Assembly (NCBI GenBank): GCA_028023455.1
Contig: JAQFVV010006273.1
Coordinates: forward strand, 2,914,001 to 2,978,000
Length of the DNA: 64,000 nt
Origin: Epiperipatus broadwayi
Lineage: Eukaryota > Onychophora > Udeonychophora > Euonychophora > Peripatidae
Direction of reading: 5' to 3'
Shown: one piece after another, positions 22,355-35,673 of the stretch
How the letters are laid out: every line of letters begins with the position of its first letter
Position numbering within the stretch: the stretch's first letter is position 1
Position numbers and translations under genes: made by a program
The notes under the pieces: model-generated
The model's input: the letters and a program-made list of their open reading frames with translations, nothing else
What the model was told of the DNA's origin: nothing
Database searches by the model: none

Positions 22355-24054
22355 ATATATATATACAAATGATTATTTTATCACAATATTCTGAAACATA
22401 TGACCAAAGATATGTGAAAAAGATAAATAATCCCCAAAATGCACATTTCATGCTGAACCAGCATTCATCACTGGTACAGATCACAATCTCTTACATATAT
22501 CTTCATTATTTATTTAGTATATATTGTAACAGTATGGAATGAGAAGGGATAAGATGAAGAGATGGAAAACCATCCTCATCCCCATTTAATTACCAATCAA
22601 ATTAAATACAAAAGAAATATAGTGAATATAGAATAAGCAGTAAATATGAGCCAAGAGTCACCATGAACTAAGTTTTAATAATCAAATAAAACTCATCAGC
22701 ATTATATAATCAACAAAAAATAGTCAAGAATTATAAAATTAATATTATACAATCAATAGTCAGCATTCTGACAGAATTTGAAGGGGATCCATTATTGACC
22801 CACTAGACAGGCTAATTACCTAGCCATTGCCAATCATAGAACAGAAATAAAACACAAAATTTTGTATGTACATATCAACATGTTAATCCATTATTTGTAA
22901 TAATTAAAAAATAATGATGAGATACTAAAAAATACTGATGATAATTAATGCCTGACCATAGACTAGACTAACCCTAATGTATAAGCCAACCATAAATTGA
23001 ATTTCTAATAAAAATATAATAAAATCAAGTGCCTGAACTGTTAAGGTGATATCTTTGTGCCATCCAGGATTATCATTGGATATCAAGACCCTAGCATAAT
23101 TCCTACATCTATATAACTTACTGTTATGCTCTAATCTAACTCAGGAAGCAAGAACTCTATGAACTGTTACTGTGAGCAAGAGTTAACTAAATATAACAGC
23201 TTATTTTAAATAATTTTAAAATAATTTCACTGGGATAATTTGAAAACAATCCCTCAAACTCTAAGCTGTACTAAAATCAATTCATACACATTGCCAAGTC
23301 ATGTAATTGATAGTTGGAGGAATAAAGATACTAGCACCAGAATATTTTTAATCAATTATTTAATAACTAACTGATTAACAATAAATAAAAATTTAAAAAT
23401 GACATGATAATTTGAAAAATTACACTTATTCATTATTTTATAAAAAAAAAAGTGGTTTCATAAAATTTATAATTAACCAGTTGATTTCTATTCATCAAAT
23501 TAATGAATTTTTGTTTTCATTAACATACACTTTTTTATCTTTCTTTGCTACAGTGGGCTATTTAAAATTTGTTTCATTTTATTATATTTTATCTAATTAC
23601 ATATATAAACTACAGATGGTTGTACTTTAATTACAATAACAAAAATGAACATTTCTTTTATGCAAATGAATTAAGTATTGCTTATATAAATAATATAGTT
23701 TAGATTTTTTACATTACTACATAATAAATGATATTTTAAAACTTAATAGCTATAGATAGTTCAAATGGATTATTATTATTATAGAGAAAAATAAAAGAAT
23801 TACTAATTCTACTTAATTAAAATAAGAGGGAAAATGTATTAAAGACTGTACAAGAAAAAAATAGTAATGTATGACCTTCCATCTCTGAACTTGAAAATTT
23901 AGGAAGGAAACATGAATCCAGAAATTTTCATCAGTGAAAAATGGTAAAATAATTATCTAGAAGACAATAGCTACATATATTATATCTTTTTTTAATAAAT
24001 AAAAAATCTAATTAAAATTAAAGTTATAAAATACTTTATCAAAAATAAAATCAC
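22355..24054 (-). other. ABCC5-like gene, intron sequence
   Basis: AT-rich DNA downstream (minus strand) of exon 24055-24208. The next exon should begin in phase 1 and encode the first transmembrane helices after the NITG segment. I searched by eye and did not find it here. Confidence 0.5.
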
Positions 24055-24208
24055 CTGTTATATTTCCCATGTTCCAAACCATAGAAAAAACACTCACTCT
24101 GAAAAATTCAGTAATTCCTAAACAAAGCACTAAAACAATTCCAAACCAATCAGCAGGATTTGAAGAAAGCCCTTCTAAATGTAGAAATATTAAGCGGAAA
24201 ATATAAGC
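24055..24208 (-). CDS. ABCC5-like transporter exon (third seen in window)
   Basis: Part of an ABC transporter of subfamily C, an ATP-driven membrane exporter. The acceptor is TATATTTTAG before GCTTAT and the donor is ACAG/GTGATT. The exon is 154 nt: 51 codons in frame with the end of the previous exon, plus one base. It encodes AYIFRLIFLHLEGL, then SSNPADWFGIVLVLCLGITE and FFRVSVFSMVWNMGNIT. This lines up with the ABCC5 stretch after the 'GPAF' motif: an amphipathic helix, a short loop, then the next transmembrane helix ending near 'NYRTG'. Phase agreement with 37250-37394 (phase 0) is exact. The rest of the membrane domain and both ATPase domains are not in view. Confidence 0.8.
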
Positions 24209-27200
24209 CTAAAATATATATTTTTTTGTTACAGAAATATGTAAATATTAACATATATTACAATAATTAAAATTACTACTAGCACTATATATATATAATA
24301 AATGTATTAAATACCGGCATTATCATTGTTGTTAGTGTTACTGTTATTATTATAAATAATAAAGTTATTTTATTGCATATCTTTAAGTATTTACAAAAAA
24401 TATCATTATACCTTCAAAATAATTAATATTACAAACTACGTCTGTTGTTAAAATCCCAGTTTTGCATAAAATAATATAATAAAAGAAACACTCTTCCAAG
24501 TAATCATTATATGTATGCCAACCAAATATACCAATTAACAATTAAATTACCCATCACAGTCAAATTTTTAAAATCTACTTCCAATGATTTGACTGCCAAG
24601 ATAGATTTTTTAAGAAATCTATGTTACTATAGAAACCATAAAAAATTATTTTTTTAAAACTTGATCTTGGCTAAAGATTTAATTTTATATTGGTATACTT
24701 GATTTATTATATTGGGTAGATATTTATGGTATGTTGAAGATTTTTATAGAGAAAGATATAAATACCCATGTTTGTTGCTGCTAGTTATTAATGTTACAGC
24801 ATTTATGTTTTAGCTAGATCATATCTATCATCGTTGAATAGCAACATTCCTCTCATAAATTCTTTTTTTTATTACTTATTTTATCTAATTATTGGGGCTT
24901 TCTTTCAGTGTCTAAAACAATCTGACAATGGTAAAGATAACTAGATATTTATAAAGGCCAAATTTTTGGGAAAATGGAATAAGCACTCCAAGTAAATTTT
25001 TAACTCATTTTAGTGAATAAATCCAAATAGAAGTGTCTATAACTCATTTTTATAATTGTTAATTTGTGAACAATACAAAACTGGTAAAACAGGTAGCTAT
25101 GGCTGATCTAAACACTATCTATCCTTGTTGTCTTGTCATAATCAAAATTCCCATACACTCTCATTATCTGAAAATTAACCTGCATTCCTGTTTTATATAT
25201 ATACTAACATTTAGTATTTTTACAAACAATTTTATTTTCAAATTAAATTTTAAAAGTAACAAAGAAACATCTTTTCATTTCCTACTAATTTATTTTCACT
25301 TTTAATTAGTTAACACATTATAATTTTTTTTTTTTAACAAAAAAAAAAAAAAAACTTTAAAAAGTTTTTAAAACATCCAATAACCCCTTTTATTTATTTC
25401 AGAAGTTGTACATGTGATTCACAATAGAGAAGTTACAACATATATATATAATTAATAAAAAAAACTATCTTTCAATTTCTAAACTTGGAAAAGATGATCT
25501 AACATGAAATGTGGAATCTTCTCTTAAAAAGATGACTGATATTCATATACTATTTTTTGCTTGGTTGAAAAATATATTTTTACTTTTCTACATTTACACA
25601 CACATATATGTAAGAAATATGAAATAATTTCTGCAATGATCAAACATCCATAATGTTGTTTTCCAATAATTAATAATGATTTCAGTGGTGTTGGAAGTAT
25701 TATAAAATATAAAATAGTAGTCAAAAATATTTACATCGCAATTTCAGTTTCCATTATTAATAAGATCAGATTATTAAAAACTAATTTAAATTATTTCATT
25801 AACCAAATTAATTATTCTTTCTAATTATAGTTTTAGTTTTAAATAGAAACATGAATATATTAACCTTGTTGGAGTTAATACCATTAACGGGTTATTAAAT
25901 CTAATTCATAATAAAATAAGTTACTAGGGAAAATAATACCATAACATCAAATTAATTTTTAATGCGAAGGTATATGTTAAATATACGAGAATTACTTTCT
26001 ACAGTTTTAAAAAACTATCTAAAGTTATTAAACAAATGTGAATTTTCTATTTCTATGACACACACATTTTAATATATCTACGCAGAAAGATTTTTTTTTT
26101 TTTTTTACTAGCAGAACAATTTTAAATAATAAATAGCTTTTTCAGCAAAACGTCATATGTATCAGCAGAAGAAATACTCATTTGCAGTTTTATTTAAATA
26201 TTTACAGTATTTGCAAAAACATTTTCACTTTAAAGATTTCGTATACATTATAAACCATTGTAAAGAGTTTAACAATCATTAAAATGTAGTTCTAAATATT
26301 GAATCAGATATTGCCTAAAATGCATCAAAAGAGTAATGGCGATCGAATTAAAGATACCACGTGATCATCTTTGGGCTAAATATATAAACTAAAGACTTGA
26401 CATCCATAATAATATGGCATCTTTCCAATCAGCAGACATTATATTATCTTACATTAAAAATTATCTGATCATCTAGATTTACCTAAAATCTTATTATCTG
26501 TTGCCAAATTTCTATCAAGAGATCAATACAAAATGGCTTTCTGTGTTGGTAATGAACTTATTATTTGAGAGAAAAATCCCCAAGTTACTTGTGACTTAAA
26601 AAAATTTACAAATTCACTCAATGTAGACTTTAATCTCAGATCAATGACATGGCAACTGAATACATTAACAATGAATTGAAGCCCTTCTAGTAAATAAGTG
26701 GTTAAGTGAAAAGCTAAAGGTTTTCTGTTAATTGCCAGCTGAAAAACTTTTAAAAAAACCATGAAAGAAAATTTTCAGTTGGCACTTGAATGTTATTTGA
26801 CCATCAAACAACTAATTACCTAATAAACAAATAATTGAAATTAAAGTCTATGTCTCAGCATTAATATAACAATCTCTAGCTTAATAAATACTAATAATAT
26901 TAATATATTGATAAAAAAAATAGAAAATCATCATTAAATATGTTCAAGAGAAATATATATGCAGATTAAATTGCTATAAACAAATAAATAAGCAGAGATT
27001 TTTTTAAGAGTACATTATTTATAACATAAACTTAAAAGAATATTCTGTGAATGTATAATAAAATTTTATTCTAAATTTAAAAATACTACTGCTACTTATC
27101 AGTAGACAGCAATAATATTCAAATGATAAGCTGTTAATATAAATCTCAATACAATGTATTGAAACAAAACCATCAGACAAACATGTTGCTTATAATTTGA

Positions 27201-27364
27201 AAAATATATAAGAAATATGTTCTGTAAATTAGTCTGAAATTCATTCTATTTGAAAAACTAGTTCCAATGTAATCAACAATTACAGCTGCCATAGATGATT
27301 GTAATTTACATTATTATTACGTTCATATTGCACTAGCAAATAAAAATAGAATATTTTAACTTTC
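24209..27364 (-). other. ABCC5-like gene, intron (right part of 24209-37249)
   Basis: AT-rich, no exon recognised. Homopolymer T/A runs at about 25328-25354 and 26093-26106. Small open frames here (25066-25305, 25524-25724, 26523-26762) show no domain features. Confidence 0.5.
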
Positions 27365-27445
27365 AATAATGATGATGATTACAATCATTATTATTATTAC
27401 AAAGAGAAAGCCTTTTTCTTTCTAGTTACATACTGCCTATGTGCT

Positions 27446-27764
<319 letters not shown>

Positions 27765-28211
27765 TGGAGGCAAAACTCTCCATACAGTAGTGCCATTCAG
27801 TGCAAGCCAGAATAATTAATGGATGCAAAGTTTGTGTATAAAATTCCTATCTAGTGCCTACTCATCCAATATCCCCAGACTAGTTTCTAGCTTGTGGCTT
27901 TCATAAATGAGAAGTCTTGGATCTGAGAGCACTGCACCTAGATCTTAGGATCTAATGCAATCTTTCAGCAGCCACCTTTTACTTTTTAGCTAACTATAAA
28001 GCTTTGAGTCCAAAATGAAAATAAAATAATATTTCAACCTAAGCTCATGAATTTGTATAATTATATAGATCTGATCTCAGTTCAGCATTCATACTTTTTG
28101 ATTACTCTGGCTTGCACTGAATGGTGCTACTGTATGAAAAGTTTTGCCTCTGTGAAAAACTGCTTGTGTAAGCATACAGAATGATAATCATGTGATGTTT
28201 GGTTGTTTTTC
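27765..28211. mobile_element. Degenerate family A ribozyme element
   Basis: Matches family A in minus orientation. It begins with GGCAAAACTCTCCATACAGT, a form of the terminal repeat, followed after a short variant stretch by TGCAAGCCAGA. It ends with the inverted form (TCTGGCTTGCACTGAATGG near 28105, then AAAAGTTTTGCC). The terminal inverted repeats of about 50 bp are still recognisable. The hammerhead position (27864-27922) keeps both parts of the outer helix I, but the core is ruined. Microsatellites abut both ends, so no target duplication can be read. Confidence 0.72.
27864..27922 (-). pseudogene. Inactivated hammerhead ribozyme remnant
   Basis: ATCCAA/TTGGAT outer helix I, GAAA and the CTAGTC triplet region survive. 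The core CTGACGA has become TTTATGA, which changes the invariant C3 and G5, so self-cleavage is not expected. Confidence 0.75.
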
Positions 28212-28216
28212 TCATT

Positions 28217-28247
<31 letters not shown>
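28217..28247. repeat. (ATG)n microsatellite
   Basis: About ten ATG/GAT units between the degenerate ribozyme element and the RTE fragment. RTE elements end in tails of this type, so it could be the remains of another RTE 3' end. Confidence 0.9.
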
Positions 28248-28248
<1 letters not shown>

Positions 28249-28329
28249 AGTATACAATCACAAGATAGATAGGCTAACAATACTTACTTTATTAAAAATT
28301 ATCATTGTGTACAATCTATAAATTAATTA

Positions 28330-28890
28330 TTACTAATATTAAAGAGTTTGTATACTAGTAACATAATGGATGAAATTAATCATAGAATTAAACTTGGTTG
28401 GAGTGCTTTTTGTAGAAATAACTTGATACTAAAAGGAAATATGCCTATGTGTTTAAAAAGTAAGTTTTTTAACAAATGTGTTTTACTAGTTCTTACTTAT
28501 GGATCTGAGACTTGGACACATAATAGAAAAGCAATACAGAGACTCAGACCATTCAAAGAAGTATGGAGAGGTGCATGTAGGGAGTAACAAGAAGAAATCA
28601 AAAATGCAATGTATGGGGGGGGGGAATAAGAGATTAAAGTGGAGTTGGGCTGGACATATTGCTAGAAGAGATGATAATAGATGGACAATTGAAATCTTAA
28701 ACTGGATTCCAAGAGATTGTAAAAGACCCAGAAAGAGACCACATGTGAGATGGATGGATGAAATAAGAAAGTGTGCAGGGGTGATGTGGAGAAGAAAAGC
28801 TAAAGATCAGAAAAGATGGATTAAACTTGGAGAGATCTTCATCCTGCAGTGGATTGATAAAGGTTGATCATGATAATGATGATGATACTG
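28330..28890 (+). pseudogene. RTE-type LINE fragment, C-terminus of reverse transcriptase
   Basis: The plus-strand frame at 28348-28587 reads EINHRIKLGWSAF, then VLLVLTYGSETWT, the well-known end of RTE RT proteins. After a G run (about 28615-28624) that shifts the frame, 28620-28860 reads LKWSWAGHIARRDDNRWT, then KRPRKRPHVRWMDEI and the terminal W...LGE....QW pattern. Only the last 170 codons or so are present, as expected for a 5'-truncated insertion. The tail is GATGAT-rich (28865-28890), matching the short-repeat 3' ends of RTE elements. Confidence 0.85.
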
Positions 28891-30319
28891 GTATTGTTTA
28901 AATATGAGTAAAAAAAACTTAAAATATGATTGATAACTTTTAAGCAAGCTCGTGATCTCTTTCAGGTATTTACCATTAATTCACTCAACTATTCATCTGA
29001 TTATTGATCAATAAATGGATATTTAATTTTTATTGGCTAGAGGATAAAATTAGATGAAAACAACAATTTACATCTGAACAGTTAGTTATATTAGTAAATA
29101 TCCTCTTTTTCTTTACTATTTTTCTATTAAATGATGCTAAACATGTCTTTGTTTTGTAGTGGGTTATTTGATGTTGCTTCCTTTATCAATTTTACATATA
29201 TAAAGAGCAGATATGAGAGGGTATGAGGTAAATTATGGATATGCATGAAAAGACTTAATTCTAAATTTTTTTAATATTTTAACATAACATTTGGTTTTGA
29301 AAATAATTTCTTTATTTTTAATTTCGGGACTAATTGCCTGATTATATTACTGAGATTGCTATTTATTAACATATTACAGTACAGAATTGTGCAACAGCAA
29401 TGTCTTTAGCAGTATTGTTTAGCAATATAAAAAATCTTGAGAAATTTGAATTTTTGATTATTCTGAGCTTTCCCAAGCTGCATATTAATAATGTAAAGAT
29501 ATTTTTTGTTTAGGCTACTGAATTAACTTTTCAAAAATATATTATGTTTTATAATTTTTACTATAAAAACTAGTTAACTCTAAAATCATTTTGATTATGG
29601 TGAATAGTATTTTTTAACGTTTGCTCTGCTTTTATTCATCATACTTTCTGTCTGATTTTAAATGCAAATTTTATGACATATATTAAGATTAAATATTTAC
29701 AAGTAGATGATAAAAATAAAACTGCTTAAATGTTGTTGATTGTTTACTACCAATTGAAGGTTAAAACACAAAAAAGTTTAGCTGTACAAAGGTAATATTA
29801 AAATGATGCATCGAATAAATATTAATAAAGAATTTGAAGTTTAGATATAAATATTTATTACTACATATATTTAAATTAATATTTACAGACCAAATTGGAA
29901 TTTTTTAAAAGTAATATTTATTTTATTAGAAAATGTGAAGGCTGTCAACAGAAAATTCCATTATTACAAGGTAATATGCAAATGATAAATGAAAATAAAT
30001 AAACAAACAGAAATTTTATAACTAAAAACAAAATCTAGTATTTGCACTATGCTTGTAGAAATTGACTGACTATCTAAAACATTTGCTGGTGTTTCAGAAA
30101 ACATAGCTTTTGTTAGTTTTGAAATTATGTTTAAAAAATAAAATAAAATGTAAAATTATATTTTAAGAAAATAATGTAAAATAAAGCTTGAAAGTCAATC
30201 AAAACACAATTGTAAGAGCATTTAAGTCAAGTAAAATAATTAAAAAAAAACAATTTTGTTTTAACCAAGTAAAAAAAACAACAACATTAAAAACAAAATT
30301 AAAGAAACTAAACACAAAC

Positions 30320-30900
30320 AAAATATAAAAATAACAATGAGAAATGAAATTAGTTATGCAAGATCTCAAAGTCTTCTAGTAACAAGCAATGAACAAAATA
30401 TTTACAATGTAGTAATAGAAATCTGATATACATATATGATTTCTCTCACTACACTGATTACATATACAAATTAATAAAAGACATCAAATATAGATAATTC
30501 AGATTTATGCCCCAATAAGATCTCATTGTGAGGATAAGTAGAAGCTTTTTATATAGATGTGTGAAATGTTTTTGATGATATTAAACATTATTTTGAAATT
30601 GGCATGGAAGACTTTAATGCATGAATTGAAAAACAATTGAAAGATGAAAGTCGTTAGAGTAAATTTGGTTATAATGATAAAAAAGGAACAAAGTCTTGTA
30701 CAATTTGCATAAAACTAGTGTTATGAATTCATATTATGAAGAAAATAATAAATAGAAATGAATATAAAAGCACCAAATGAAAGTATTGCAAAATAGAGTT
30801 ATATTTTGACTAAAATAAGATATGTATTTACAAAAACTATTAAGAATTGCAATGAATTTAAAATATATTTTTTAAAAATCATTTTAAAATATTAACAGAC
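30320..30900 (+). pseudogene. RTE-type LINE fragment, endonuclease domain
   Basis: The plus strand shows a degraded APE-type endonuclease. A frame with DNSDLCPNKISL becomes IQIYAPI in an adjacent frame, the RTE 'vQVYAPT' motif. About 100 bp on, GMEDFNA is a worn form of the catalytic GDFNA block. Stops are frequent and I cannot follow the domain past about 30900. It is not contiguous with the RTE tail at 28.3 kb, which lies upstream on the same strand, so two separate insertions are more likely. Confidence 0.5.
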
Positions 30901-31320
30901 TTTGGAGATGGGTTAGACATGACTAGAATCAATAAAATAATTGATAGTATTAAGAACTAAAACAAAGAAAGCTAATATAAAAAAGTAGCTATTTACCAAT
31001 ATATTTTTAAAAAGAGAAGACAATTTATCAAGAAAAATAGGAATATGAAAATATTCAAAATTGTTAATATTAAAAATTAAGTATTTGGAATTTTATAAAA
31101 TGGTATTTTAAAAAAATGATTAATATAACAAGATCTGACTGCATATTGGTTTTAAAAAAATCTATAAAAAAAAAAATGAAAATCTCAAAAATATAAAACA
31201 TCTTGATATTGAAAAGAATATTATTTTAGCAATAAGAAGAAAACACAAAACTATTACTAAAAAGAGAAAATTCATCATTAAATGTGTAGAAAATTTCTAA
31301 AAAAAATAAATTAAGAACAT

Positions 31321-32170
31321 GAAAATTGAAAGAACTAACATACTAGTAAGCATTGATGTGGAATGTTTACTCACAAATGTAAGAAAGTATTGTCTATTGT
31401 AAGAAAAATATTGAATGGTGGTAATAGCTTACAACTCACAACAACTTTTCTTTTTAATAGTGTAATGGAACTATTAACATTATGCATAACAATAACATAC
31501 TTTCAATTCAACACAGAATTTTTCTGACAAATCAAGAAATGACTATGCACTCACCATTGTCACCCTTGATTAGCAATATTTACATTGAATGAAACCAAAG
31601 CCATAAAGACTATTTCATATCTACTTAAAGTTTGGCTTCATTATGTTGATAATCTATTCATTGTGTGGCAACATGGTAGAACATTACTACAAACTTTTTT
31701 GAACCACATCAACAATATATCCCCTTCAACTAAATTGACAACAGAATCAGAACAAAAACAAAAATTGACATTCTTAGATGTTCTTGTGGCAAGATGACTC
31801 CATGGCAACATCAAAACTACAGTTCACAGAAAATTCACATATCCAGGAAAATACTTAGTATATGCAGCCAATCACACCAGAATCGCAAAACACCGAGTTA
31901 TACTATAACTAGTGAAGAAAGCAAAAGAAGTTTGTTCAGAAACCAGCAATTTGGAAAAAGAAAATATCTATATAGTACAAACTCTTAAGAATAGTGGTTA
32001 TCCATCAACTGTTATTAAGAAAACCTTAAATAGATAACAAAAAGAACCATTAAAAGAAAAAATAGTTATTGGTGTGATAGTGTATCCACACCTACCAAAC
32101 TTAGCACACAAATTAAAGAAAATCTGCAATCAGTATAAGATCAAAATAGCTTTCTATAGCCATATTACAC
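31321..32170 (+). pseudogene. Penelope-like element fragment (reverse transcriptase)
   Basis: Same family as the PLE at 45.9-48.3 kb and closely parallel to 46690-47540. Readable motifs in order are SIDVECLLTNV (the DV.SLFTNV block), a helix ending TYFQFNTEF, the damaged active site HYVDNLFIVWQHG (YVDD has become YVDN), then FLNHINNISPSTKL and KLTFLDVLVAR. The GIY-YIG domain is missing; the match fades after about 32165. Many stops are present. The YVDN change alone would be expected to cripple the RT. Confidence 0.8.
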
Positions 32171-34554
32171 TAAATAATAATTGATTAACATAGTTGATTA
32201 ACAAAAAAATAATAGTTACCTCCTCTAATTTTCTTGTTTATAGACTATGTTTTTTAATCTTTAGTTATTTAATTATATAGATATTTTCACTGTATGTGTA
32301 TGTAGAAAAAATGGAGAGTTAAGAGTGCATATACATAATTTTGGGTTAATTATCTAACTTTTAAATTATTTTATTATCTTTGAAAATAAACTATTATTAT
32401 TAACCTCATTATTTATTTTTACTTAATCTTTTTAATAACTGAAAGACATGCTTATTTGTACCTGTGTCTATATATATGTAATATTAGGGTATGAGCACAG
32501 ACTTTCACATGACCCACCAATTTTAAGAAATTAGTTATTACTAAGAGAAATTCTTCGTTTTTTGTCATAAATGTTTTGTTTTTTTTTTTACTTCAAATAT
32601 CACAAAGGAATCAAGTTTAAAATATTACACATTTAATTAAGCTGAAGAATCAATCATTGTGACTGGTTAATATATTAGGATTGTTCAGGAAAGATATATA
32701 AAGATCATTACATTCTAACTTTTGAATTAAAAAATGTCTCAAAAGATTAAAACCTTTTAATTAAAACCTGCTATATCATACCATTCACTTAATCAATAGT
32801 ACTTATAATATCTAAGATGCTGTCATAATTAAACAAGACTCATTAAAAGGAAATTGTATTTTTCACAAAGAAGAAATTTATTTTTATTATTCCACAAAGT
32901 AAATGTCTAAAAATGAAATAAGTATTGCAACAAGAGTAAATACATAAAAAAATGTATGCATTCAGTAAATAAATGGCCAGTTTATAAGGACTTCCACTAT
33001 AATATTTTTAAAATAGAAAGAAATTTTAATAAGATATATTTAACTCATAGCTGAATTCATTTAAAGAAAAAAAACATAAATTTCTCATCTCTAAAATATG
33101 ATATCGAAACTAATTGTATATCAATTTTCATTAAAGTAAAAATGGTATAAGATAAAAAATCTTATATTGCAATGTAGTAAAAATATAAAGAAGTTTCCAA
33201 TGGAATTTTTCAAATTATATTTAAACCCATAATTACAAAAAAGCTGTTATAAAAGTAATATTATTTAAATAAATATATACATTACAATTTTTCAGTCCAA
33301 TAAAAACTTTTAAGAAGATATTAAACTATTGACAAAAATATTTTTATATATAATTTTGTGAAAGAATTATGTAATTTAATTTCTAATTGATGTATATTTG
33401 CATTGTTATAAAAAATAGTAAAGCAGTGCATAAGAAAAAAATATTATTATTAATATTCTTTATTATTTATTAATGTTCTTATTAAAAGAATAACAAGTGT
33501 GTGCATGAGTTAAATAATGTGTTTGTGTGTAAGATTTTAATATTAATTGAAGTAATAATTCTTTTAACTAATAAATATTATGTAAGTGCAAGTTACTCAT
33601 TAATTTGTGCTTAAAAAAGAATAAGGTAATATTAAACAGATTATTGTTTGCATTAGTTTTGTTATTTAAAGTTTGAATAACATTGTTATATAAGGTTCTT
33701 TTCTAAATATTGCATTTATAGACCTATAAATGAATTGTCTACTAAACGAATTTGCATTTAAAAATAGATTTATAGCTCATTTTTATTTATAAGTGTGCTT
33801 ATATTAAAGAAATATATAAAGTACTTTCCTGATATGCATATTTAATTTTGCATCCAAATTGTGCCACAATTCTTGTATTAGTTAGTATTGTCTTACTTAT
33901 TGAGTGTATTAAAAATAAATTGTTAACTAGGAAAAGTTTAGGATCAAGCGGAAATAAAATAATGATTATTATTTATAAATTATAGTATTCAATATTTTGC
34001 AGTTATAATTTAATGATATTAGATCAATAAAATTTATTTTTAAACATTCATATAATTAAGTGTATTTGATTTCATTTATTAAAGAAGTTTGCAATGCTAA
34101 TGTATTAAGCTTCAAATAGGAATAACATGTGTGATCTTCTGAATGAGTTTTCTTTATATTCTCATGATCAATCATCCAAGATGGTATTCACCCTATCTTT
34201 TTTTCTTAGTTACATTTATTATACCTATTTACTCTTAGAGGAATTTTTATAAAATTTGTTTGATATTACAAATTTCTTGATTGTTTATTAATTAAGTTAT
34301 GATTTTAGTTCAACATTATAATTAGGATTATCTATCTTGATATTTGAATCAGAGGTATTGAATCTGAAAAATATTGCCTTGTCTGATATTTTCTAGTAAT
34401 ATATAAGTGGATCTGTGGTGAATATACCCAGATCGATCATTTTAGTAACTGCATAACAATATAGCTGTCAAAATAAATACTACATTATCTGAATCATGAA
34501 TAAGTAATGTTCAATCTATATAAGCCTAAGTCATTTCTTTACAGTATATATGAG
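32171..34554. other. ABCC5-like intron, AT-rich, nothing recognised
   Basis: No exon or repeat pair seen. The region is unusually poor in G and C with many short A and T runs. Confidence 0.55.
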
Positions 34555-35138
34555 TACATTAAAGATCAGCCTGTCAAGCTATTGTGCATGCATTTTTTAT
34601 GAGTGTTAATAATAAATGAATACTTTGACTCCCAACACAAGATATAGTATTTAGAAAAGAATAAAATGAATTCACTTATTGTTTCTAACCCACATGCTTA
34701 TATATGGGCAAATCTTAAGTACTGGAAGTGAAAGCATGAGGATAGACCACTCACTTTAAATTACTGTTTATGATGTCTGAATGAATGACGTCAACAAAAT
34801 TATCTAGAATTTACTAAACATTATTCTCAAATAAAACTTATTTACATATGTTTAAGTTTTATTTGAGAATGAGGTTTAGTAAATTCTAGATAATTTCGTC
34901 GATGTCATTCATTCAGACATCGTAAACAGTAATTTAAAGTGAGTGGTCTATCCTCACGCTTTTACTTCCAGTACATAAGATTTGCCCAGATATAAGCATT
35001 TGGGTTGGAAAGAATAAGTGGATTCATTTTATTCTTTCCTAAATACTATATCTTGTGTTGGGAATCAAAGTATTCATTTATTATTAACACTCTTAAAAAG
35101 CGCATGCGCAATAGCTTGACAAGCTGATCTTTAATGTA
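34555..35138. mobile_element. Foldback (palindromic) MITE-like element, 584 bp
   Basis: Two nearly identical inverted arms of 286 bp, 34555-34840 and 34853-35138, are separated by a 12-bp loop. Ends read TACATTAAAGATCAG and CTGATCTTTAATGTA, which is compatible with a TA target site. No coding capacity. The sequence is unrelated to the ribozyme palindromes. Arm differences are sparse, mostly single substitutions such as CCTGTCAAG versus CTTGTCAAG. Confidence 0.8.
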
Positions 35139-35548
35139 TTACAATTTATAAACATGCGCTATATAAAATAAATGCTTATTTAAATATATATGAATAAAAA
35201 AAACTTCCTGAGTTCTGGTTATATTAAGCACTGCCTTTTTCGCTTTGCCAGCTTTTATAAAGATGTACACATGTGTGTATTAAAAATATGTCTGATAATA
35301 CACACAACATTTATATATTCATGCTATTTAAATAATAGTGATCATTTTTATATAACAAAAACTGAATTAGAATATGTTATTAAAAAATATTAATAATTAT
35401 TATATAAATTTAAAAAAAAACCATTTTAAAAAAATAATTTGTTTACATAAATGCACAAATATGTAACAAAATAAACTTACTTCAGCTTTCTCAAATAAAA
35501 GTATGGGGCACAAAAACATTGTAACACTAATTGATCAGTCATATTCTT

Positions 35549-35662
35549 TTTTTTTTCATATGTCATAGCATCGGCTGGGAGGCGAACCCGCTACAACCGT
35601 CTGCAACCAACTGCTTGCTTGCAAGGCAGCTGCACTGACCTCTCGGCTAACAACGCTTGACC
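35549..35662 (-). mobile_element. tRNA-derived SINE or retroposed tRNA
   Basis: On the minus strand this reads as a tRNA-like sequence with a perfect A box (TAGCCGAGAGG), an anticodon-like loop CTTGCAA, a one-mismatch B box (GGTTCGCCTCC) and then a short poly(A) tail. It is framed by an 11-bp target-site duplication, GTCATATTCTT at 35538-35548 and 35663-35673 on the plus strand. The body is only about 100 bp, so it is either a tRNA-only SINE or a single retroposed tRNA with an enlarged variable region. The TSD plus poly(A) indicate LINE-driven insertion. Confidence 0.82.
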
Positions 35663-35673
35663 GTCATATTCTT

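Noticed and set aside
28348-30900. Joining the RTE tail (28.3 kb) and RTE endonuclease (30.3 kb) into one element
   Set aside because: On the plus strand the C-terminal piece lies before the endonuclease, the wrong order for a single insertion.
34555-35138. Whether the foldback at 34.6-35.1 kb is another ribozyme element
   Set aside because: No CTGANGA or GAAA core in hammerhead order in either arm, and no sequence shared with families A or B.
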